A DNA stretch of 27,622 nucleotides from NCBI GenBank assembly GCA_031284065.1, contig JAITAP010000266.1:1-27622 (forward strand). Reading direction: 5' to 3'. The notes below the pieces were generated by a model, which did not search any database, was not told the DNA's origin, and worked only from the letters and a program-made list of their open reading frames with translations. Source of the stretch: Prevotellaceae bacterium (lineage in GTDB: Bacteria > Bacteroidota > Bacteroidia > Bacteroidales > UBA932). Shown piece after piece: positions 22,801 through 27,622 of the stretch; position 1 is the stretch's first letter; the number at the start of each line of letters is the position of its first letter. A program made the translations under genes and the position numbers.

Positions 22801-25800
22801 CGCCCTGCCCGCCCGCCCCGCCGAGCCCAGCTACCTCACGCTCGGCGAAAACGGCGGAGGCGGGGGAACCGTCACCAAGGTGGTGATACGGAACATGGCC
22901 GCAGGCGTGAAGTACGAGTACCGCACCGACCCGTCGGCGGGGTGGACAACGGTTCCGCAGGGGAGCACAGGCGGGGAGTCGGGCTTTATCGACTTTGCAG
23001 GCCTCCACATTTGCTACCTCCGCACCGCCGCCACCGCCGACTCCGCGGCGTCTCTCGCCGCGCCGCTGACGATTGACCCGCTACGCCTCATGCCCGTCTA
23101 CTTCCCCACCTACACCTACGGGAGCGCGGTTGGGGAAAAATCTATTAGCATCAAAAACCGAATGACGGCCTCAATTACCGTCGATACGCTGATGCTCGTG
23201 GGGGACAGCATCGGCTGCTACGCGCTGGTGAATACCGGCGGCAGCAAGGAAATTCCTGTGAGCACGGGCGTGAGCGCCCTGTGGACGCTCACGCCGAACA
23301 GCAACCTCAACGCGGGCACGTACAACGTGAGCCTCGTCCTGAAGTACAGGTACAACGGCGCCTCCTACGAGACGACCACCGGCGTTTACCTGACGGTGGG
23401 CAAGGCCACGTGGATACTGGGCGCTATCGGAGAATTTGACCTTACGCAGACCGAAGCCCGAAAGCTTGTGCTGAACGTGAGCAACGCCCCCGCCGGGGCG
23501 ACGCTGGAGTACTACTTTGGCACCATGCCGGTTGATGGCAGCAAGAGCGTGGTGAGCGATGCCGGCCAGAGTCAGGTTACGTTCACGGCAGCCGACGGCC
23601 TTCAGCCGGGCATGACCTACTTTGTGGCGGCGCGGGCCAGGGCGGATAACAACCATCTGGGCTCCACGCTGACCATGCTCGCCGCAGGCTACACGGCGTA
23701 CGCCACGCCGACGTTTGAGGAGATGGTGAAGGTCAACTGCGTGTACGAGCGGCTTGACCCGAGCGCCGGTAGCCTTGCCGGGTACACGCTGGGCTTCGCC
23801 TCGCGCGGCGGCAGCGTGATAGCGCACCCGTCGAGCGACTTTTCGCTCTCGACCATGCTCGACAGCGCGGGCGTGGACAGCGTCCAATTCTTTATCGTCC
23901 ACAACGCCTCGGGCAGCTACCCCGCGTCGGACACGGGCTACTCTGCGGTGATTGCGGGCCGCCACGCCGCGCCGACGGTGGAGGTCGGCACGGTAGCGCA
24001 CGCCTTGAGCGCCACCTCCGCCGACGGGGTTATCCGCATCGCAGGCTCGTTTGAGTACCGTATTCACGGAACCAGCCAGTGGAACCCCGCCACAGACAGC
24101 ACCACCGGGCGCGGCGTGAGCGACTACGACGTGCGCTACCGCGTGCGGACGGAGGCGGGCAGCGAGGCGTTTGCCTCGCGCACGGCTATGGCTACCGTAT
24201 CGACCGTAAGCCGCCAGCCGTCGCCGTGCCGAACGTCGGAGGGCCGCATAAGCGACACGCTGCTGGTGGAGATACCCCACACGGCAAACGCTGTGACGTA
24301 CCGGTGGTACTTAAGCCTCACGGACAGCGCAGGCGGCGGCGCCTCCATAGCGAACGCCACCGGCAGCCGCTACGCAATTCCCACCGACCTCACGGCGGGC
24401 GTGTACTACTTCTACTGCGAGGTAACGCTCGGCGGCGTGTCGCGCCTCCTCTCCGCCGCCGCCCAGGTGATGGTAATGAGAGAAATCGCCATCGACACCG
24501 CCTTTGTGACGCAAAAAATCTACGACGGTCTCACCGGCGCAGCGGTGGACAGCGTGCGGTTTACGCCCCTCGTGGCGGGCTACCCTGTCATCCCCGCCGA
24601 CTACACGGCAACCGCCCGCTTCGCAAGCCCCAATGTGGGCGGCAGCGACACGGTGTGGCTCAACGTGTGGCTCAACGACCCCAACGGCATTTACATCCTG
24701 ACCAACGGCGCGGAGTTTCCCCTCAGAGGGCAGAACATGGAGAAGACCCCTGCGGACTCGTACTACCTCGCCTACACGACGGACAGCAGCGTGGTTTACG
24801 ACGGGCTACCGCACGGTATCCCCACCCCCACGCCGAAAAACGGCTACACGGGCATGGGCGCTATCACGGTGATGTACAACGGCAGCGCAACGCTGCCGGA
24901 CAGCGCGGGCGTGTACGCCGTTACGGTGGATATTGCTGACGGTACGAACTTCACCGCCGCCAGCGGGGTGGAGGTGGGAAAATTCACCATCCACAAGATT
25001 GAACCTGCGGCGGCGCACCTCCACTTTTCGCCGGATAGCAGCGTGTTTTACGACGGCGAAGCGCACGGCATATACCCGCCAACGCTCAGGAAGCCGTTTA
25101 CGGGCATGGGCGCTATCACGGTGAAGTACAACGGCAGCGAAACCCTGCCGGACAGCGTGGGCGTGTACGCTATTACGGCGGATATTGCCGCCGATACGAA
25201 CTTCACCGCCGCAAGCGACCTTGCGCTGGGAAAATTCACCATCGAAAAAGCTGAACCTGCGGCGGCGCACCTCCACTTTTCGTCGGACAGCAGCGTGCTT
25301 TACGACGGGCTGCCGCACGGCGTTACTGCCCCCAAGCTGAAAGACGGCTACACGGGCATGGGCGCTATCACGGTGCTGTACAACGGTAGCACAGAATTAC
25401 CGGACAGCGCGGGCGTGTACACTATTACGGTGGATATTGCCGCCGGCACGAGCTTCCGCGCCATCAGCGGGCTTGCGCTGGGCACGTTTACCATCCGCAA
25501 AGCTCCGCTGACGGCGGACAAGCTGACGTTCACGCCAGCGTCCTACGCCTACGACGGCGCGGTAAAATCCGTAACCGTAGCCCCGATAAGCCCGTTTACC
25601 GGCATGGGCAGCGTGACGGTGAGGTACAACGGCGACGACGCAAAGCCTGTCAATGCGGGCAAGTACGGTGTTTCCGTTGCCGTTGACGGGAGCGGCAACT
25701 TTGAGGCTACCGCCAACGATATTGCGCTGGACACGCTCGTCATTACCAAAGCCACGCTGACGGCGGACAAGCTGACGTTCGCGCCAGCTCTCGACGTTTA

Positions 25801-27622
25801 CGACGGCGCGGCGAAATCCGTAACCGTAACCCTCATAAGCCCGCTTACCGGTCTGGGCAGCGTGACGGTGGCGTACAACGGCACGCCGGGCGGCGTAGAT
25901 TTTCCCAAAAGCGCAGGAAAGTACGGTATTTCCGTTACCGTTGGCGAGGGCGGCAACTTTGAGGCTGCCGGCAGCGATATTGCGCTGGACACGTTCGCCA
26001 TCACCCAAGCCCCGCTGACGGTAATGCCCGTGAGCGGGCAAACGAAAGCGTACGGCGACAATGAGCCAACGCTCGCCTACGCCACCGACGGTTGGAAAGG
26101 CAGCGACGGCGAAAGCCTGCTCACGGGCGCGCTGGGCCGCGCGGCGGGAGACAGCGTAGGCAGCTACGCCATTACGCAGGGCGACCTGTCGGAAACGAGT
26201 GGCAACTACGCCATCCGCTTTGTTGGCACGGTGGCGTTCGCCATCGCCAAAGCCCCGCTGACGGTAACACCCAACGGCGGGCAAACGAAAGTGTACGGCG
26301 ACAACGACCCAATGCTCACGTTCACCACCGCAGGCTGGAAGTACGATGACCGCAGCGACTCGGCGCTCATCATCACGGGCGCGTTGGGGCGCGACGCGGG
26401 AGAAAGTGTGGGCAGCTACGCCATCACGCAGGGCAGCTTGTCGGAAGCGAGCGGCAACTACAGCATCAGCTTTGCCGGCACGGTGAGGTTCACCATCACC
26501 AAAGCCATACTGACGGCGGACATGCTGATGTTCACGCCGCCCTACGCCATCTACGACAACACAGCAAAATCCGTAACCGTCAGCCTGAAAGGATCGCCTG
26601 CCGACGTGGGCAATGTGACGGTGAAGTACAACGGCGATACCGCTGCACCTGCCAACGCGGGAGGGTACGGTATTTCCGTTTCCGTTGGCGCGGGCAGCAA
26701 CTTTGAGCCTACCGCCAGCGACCTGACGCTGGACACGTTTTACATCAAGTACCTCGTTACCTTTGAGAGCAACGGCGGCAGCGCGGTTGAGTCGCAGCCG
26801 GTGCTGGCGGGCGACGTCGTGCTGTGCCCGGCCGACCCCTTGAAGCCGCCCCGCAAGCTGGGCGGGTGGTATAGCGATGCGGAGCTCCAAACGCTCTGGA
26901 GCTTCGCGGACAGGGTAACGCGCAACATGACGCTGTACGCAAGCTGGGTCAACGCGGAGGACGTAGTCATTAACGGCGAGTGGTGGCCGGCGGAGAGCGA
27001 CTCCCTCATTCGCTACGTCGTGCCGTGCGGCGACGCCATCCTTGCGTACGCAAGCACGCTCATCGCCACCCCCGACACGATGCGCCTTCCCGCCGACTTC
27101 CCGCTCAACCTCGACACCGCCATCACGCTCGGGAAACGCTACGCGCTGCACCTGACCAGAGCGCCCGCGCTCGCCGCCCAGCTGAGCGGCAGGCTCCTCA
27201 TGGTGACCAACAACCCCAGCAACAACGGCGGCCTCAAGTTCTACGCGGCAGAGTGGTACCGAAAAGTCGAGGAAAACGGAGAAACCTACTCTGTCCCGAT
27301 CAGCAACAACCGGTTTTACTACGATTCGCCGGACGGCACGCCGTTCAGGGATACGATTTACGCCGTGCTGTGGGATAGCGTGCAGGGGCGGGTTGAAAGC
27401 TGCCCGTACATTCCCGGCGCTCCGCCCGTAGCGGCGGACGTGGCATGGGTGGCGGTTTACCCCAACCCTGCGGCGTGCGGCTCCGTTGTGCACCTCACGG
27501 AGGGCATCCTCGCCGGCGCGACGCTCGAGGAACGCTACGCCACCTTCCGCCTGATAGACATTCATGGCCGACCGGTGCGCACGGGCAGCGCCACCGAGCT
27601 GCGGCAGGGGCTTGCCATGCCC
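19874..27622 (+). CDS. Giant secreted multi-repeat surface protein with T9SS sorting domain (truncated by the window end)
   Basis: One frame stays open from ATG 19874 to the last base, 2583 codons without a stop. Residues 1-24 or so are a signal peptide (MKSSIFKHTISWLLAALLPA). An Ig-like segment with LLEYQWYRS follows, then an NGDFQ-type module (about 140-450). A long stretch of fibronectin- or Ig-like sheets comes next, then a YDG-type domain (near 24490-24750), three 84-residue repeats (24782-25507), two 83-86-residue relatives (25508-26014), two MBG domains (LTVMPVSGQTKAYGDNEPTL and LTVTPNGGQTKVYGDNDPML, 26015-26509), one more relative (26510-26750) and an InlB/Listeria-Bacteroides repeat (VTFESNGG to TLYASW). 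VAVYPNPAACGSVVHL opens a type IX secretion C-terminal domain. Likely role: cell-surface adhesion or a stalk. GC is very high except near the N-terminus. Confidence 0.9.
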   Translation, partial: MKSSIFKHTISWLLAALLPAPLCAAAEDAKLVVERHPTDATFSKNATARFYVNAYSLNDGLLEYQWYRSQLFDTIMPKNDPAVKASPTPLSEGIYATLTTTTPSGFSGTKYCYYWVEITNHKEGNRTVLESEVAMAKIVDKTLAPQLMNGDFQDVATTSCFPGTKVIPPNNNSTTTMSYWESTQEGTPNRRASSTGKMLETGNFNEYVIGSSNSTRAAELSAFMSSTIYQDIATVPGKIYEWSIEHGARNNSSRPNFSQPDVIAVVIGSAINEQNDYTQMGVTDYWNKVSPSEFNNKNITTTTSNIFIDPFSFSYGDSPTSVAQPLINLGQIYPYGVNMYTHFNAIVSKVLTDNNIGEAVYNANGGANFNDVDRAYATTYGGRPYYVFISVAKRGNLNSGGQSYIRSGVYTVPAGQGTTAFGFVSVSSPIGPAHGNLVDNIVFASGSPIMPSPEMSYSNEAILTSGETKQGYAYGIAAVRGSSVSMAPAAVAYYDPDGSGPQAEVELKTEAGLGVDGSWYASYGAGTPFANGGVIRFKGLTPGKTYRIIGIPRMAVSNELGVNQSPPHVLDEGYYKDVKMRPAYVGSDSVVWNISVEAYTDAEGHTKARIGVQNARTDVEYALLGDSVADGAHVAATARAAHPGTAWQHGEYGEATFEGLSLDTLYHLVARPSGYEEVSYAEAAFDVDGATPVYISIRTPTLSVLDIDSSDVSRDSCTVIKVANVKPDYDYTVADPATGQMVGGFRKGAEAVDGVLRFSVPDAAKAYQIMARGGHVSWLEGVRAYGCPDSFRVDYVGEAVRSSSGLANGRIPVGVEFRIDGSDAAGTAVEEWTAGTDASPVLLSVKLLAGGTVSVLDSLASLGTDGTLRYRRRAGLEGYAGRWVSPVKVVAIPRRGAAPARPAEYALDYADETVAVHADSLQLAPGGTDNPAWVSIAKNSSWPFSAAGWGEGASPQAFSVRFPATGASFASNIFTDALPARPAEPSYLTLGENGGGGGTVTKVVIRNMAAGVKYEYRTDPSAGWTTVPQGSTGGESGFIDFAGLHICYLRTAATADSAASLAAPLTIDPLRLMPVYFPTYTYGSAVGEKSISIKNRMTASITVDTLMLVGDSIGCYALVNTGGSKEIPVSTGVSALWTLTPNSNLNAGTYNVSLVLKYRYNGASYETTTGVYLTVGKATWILGAIGEFDLTQTEARKLVLNVSNAPAGATLEYYFGTMPVDGSKSVVSDAGQSQVTFTAADGLQPGMTYFVAARARADNNHLGSTLTMLAAGYTAYATPTFEEMVKVNCVYERLDPSAGSLAGYTLGFASRGGSVIAHPSSDFSLSTMLDSAGVDSVQFFIVHNASGSYPASDTGYSAVIAGRHAAPTVEVGTVAHALSATSADGVIRIAGSFEYRIHGTSQWNPATDSTTGRGVSDYDVRYRVRTEAGSEAFASRTAMATVSTVSRQPSPCRTSEGRISDTLLVEIPHTANAVTYRWYLSLTDSAGGGASIANATGSRYAIPTDLTAGVYYFYCEVTLGGVSRLLSAAAQVMVMREIAIDTAFVTQKIYDGLTGAAVDSVRFTPLVAGYPVIPADYTATARFASPNVGGSDTVWLNVWLNDPNGIYILTNGAEFPLRGQNMEKTPADSYYLAYTTDSSVVYDGLPHGIPTPTPKNGYTGMGAITVMYNGSATLPDSAGVYAVTVDIADGTNFTAASGVEVGKFTIHKIEPAAAHLHFSPDSSVFYDGEAHGIYPPTLRKPFTGMGAITVKYNGSETLPDSVGVYAITADIAADTNFTAASDLALGKFTIEKAEPAAAHLHFSSDSSVLYDGLPHGVTAPKLKDGYTGMGAITVLYNGSTELPDSAGVYTITVDIAAGTSFRAISGLALGTFTIRKAPLTADKLTFTPASYAYDGAVKSVTVAPISPFTGMGSVTVRYNGDDAKPVNAGKYGVSVAVDGSGNFEATANDIALDTLVITKATLTADKLTFAPALDVYDGAAKSVTVTLISPLTGLGSVTVAYNGTPGGVDFPKSAGKYGISVTVGEGGNFEAAGSDIALDTFAITQAPLTVMPVSGQTKAYGDNEPTLAYATDGWKGSDGESLLTGALGRAAGDSVGSYAITQGDLSETSGNYAIRFVGTVAFAIAKAPLTVTPNGGQTKVYGDNDPMLTFTTAGWKYDDRSDSALIITGALGRDAGESVGSYAITQGSLSEASGNYSISFAGTVRFTITKAILTADMLMFTPPYAIYDNTAKSVTVSLKGSPADVGNVTVKYNGDTAAPANAGGYGISVSVGAGSNFEPTASDLTLDTFYIKYLVTFESNGGSAVESQPVLAGDVVLCPADPLKPPRKLGGWYSDAELQTLWSFADRVTRNMTLYASWVNAEDVVINGEWWPAESDSLIRYVVPCGDAILAYASTLIATPDTMRLPADFPLNLDTAITLGKRYALHLTRAPALAAQLSGRLLMVTNNPSNNGGLKFYAAEWYRKVEENGETYSVPISNNRFYYDSPDGTPFRDTIYAVLWDSVQGRVESCPYIPGAPPVAADVAWVAVYPNPAACGSVVHLTEGILAGATLEERYATFRLIDIHGRPVRTGSATELRQGLAMP
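24782..25507 (+). repeat. Three in-frame tandem repeats of 252, 252 and about 222 bases inside the giant protein gene
   Basis: Repeat starts (GAYAGCAGCGTG) are at 24782, 25034 and 25286, exactly 252 bases or 84 codons apart. Each encodes SSVxYDGxxHG, then FTGMGAITVxYNG or YTGMGAITVxYNG, then LPDSxGVYxITxDIA, then FTI-K. The third runs into the next repeat class at 25508. High DNA identity between units indicates recent duplication or homogenisation. Confidence 0.85.
25508..26750 (+). repeat. Second repeat array of MBG-type modules inside the giant protein gene
   Basis: Modules begin with CTGACGG or a close variant at 25508, 25757, 26015, 26258 and 26510, spaced 249, 258, 243 and 252 bases. 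The order is two LTADKLTF modules, two MBG modules with KAYGDN or KVYGDN, and one LTADMLMF module. Every module is a whole number of codons, so gain or loss of units would keep the frame. Confidence 0.82.

Noticed and set aside
21080..24280. Long minus-strand open frames at 21080-22198 and 23171-24280, and plus-strand alternative frames
   Set aside because: They are shadows of the same GC-rich gene, with low-complexity Arg/His/Val-rich translations and no start signals or domains.
25397..27565. Very long open frame on the minus strand (722 codons)
   Set aside because: It lies opposite the giant surface-protein gene in very GC-rich repeat DNA, where stop codons are rare. It is dominated by Arg, Val and Ala and shows no family motif. 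The plus strand encodes recognisable YDG, MBG, InlB-type and T9SS modules.
1..27622. tRNA and rRNA genes
   Set aside because: I saw no cloverleaf-type TTCGANNC segment with an acceptor stem, and no rRNA-like sequence. A covariance-model scan would be needed to exclude a diverged tRNA fully.

Overview
The window looks like a chromosomal segment from a Bacteroidota bacterium, probably of the order Bacteroidales. The reasons are several TAnnTTTG-type -7 promoter boxes, few Shine-Dalgarno sequences, a very large secreted protein that ends in a type IX secretion (T9SS) sorting-domain signature, and intergenic DNA full of short inverted repeats. I cannot name a species from the sequence alone.

Layout, left to right. 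Positions 1-110 hold the C-terminus of an S9 (prolyl oligopeptidase family) peptidase. Positions 111-836 are gene-free and carry a long inverted repeat, a cluster of CATTCC/GGAATG hairpins and pieces of a MITE-like repeat. A PstB-type ATPase (837-1607) is followed on the same strand by a siroheme sulfite/nitrite reductase fused to a TusA-like sulfur-carrier domain (1803-4181). An AT-richer two-gene restriction-modification module (4195-7850) lies on the opposite strand. Then come two different PstS-like binding proteins (8303-9277, 9341-10309) and the permeases PstC and PstA (10306-12263). After these are an Xaa-Pro aminopeptidase (12625-13998), a glycyl-radical-enzyme remnant (13999-14106), a KilA-N protein (14123-14968), a poorly resolved stretch (14969-15700), and a tight operon of a second Xaa-Pro aminopeptidase with a POT-family peptide transporter (15701-18900). 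A repeat-rich graveyard holds a broken IS5-type transposase and a MITE-like element (18901-19873). The last 7.7 kb (19874 to the window edge) is one open frame of at least 2583 codons. It encodes a giant secreted protein with Ig-like, YDG, MBG-type and InlB-type repeats and the start of a T9SS C-terminal domain.

How the genes fit together. pstB is separated from pstS-pstS-pstC-pstA by about 6.7 kb, yet both loci carry the same upstream element. This is an identical 24-base segment containing the perfect dyad ATACCA-N6-TGGTAT, followed at exactly the same distance by TACTTTTG. The two transcription units, one of which probably includes the sulfite reductase, are therefore likely co-regulated. 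Both binding proteins lack the usual Ser-Gly-Thr phosphate-binding triad. Together with the sulfite reductase-TusA neighbour, this raises the untested possibility that the 'Pst' system imports sulfate or another oxyanion, or is controlled by sulfur status, rather than being an ordinary phosphate importer. The restriction-modification module sits inverted between the two halves and looks acquired. The two M24 peptidases and the POT transporter point to use of proline-containing peptides.
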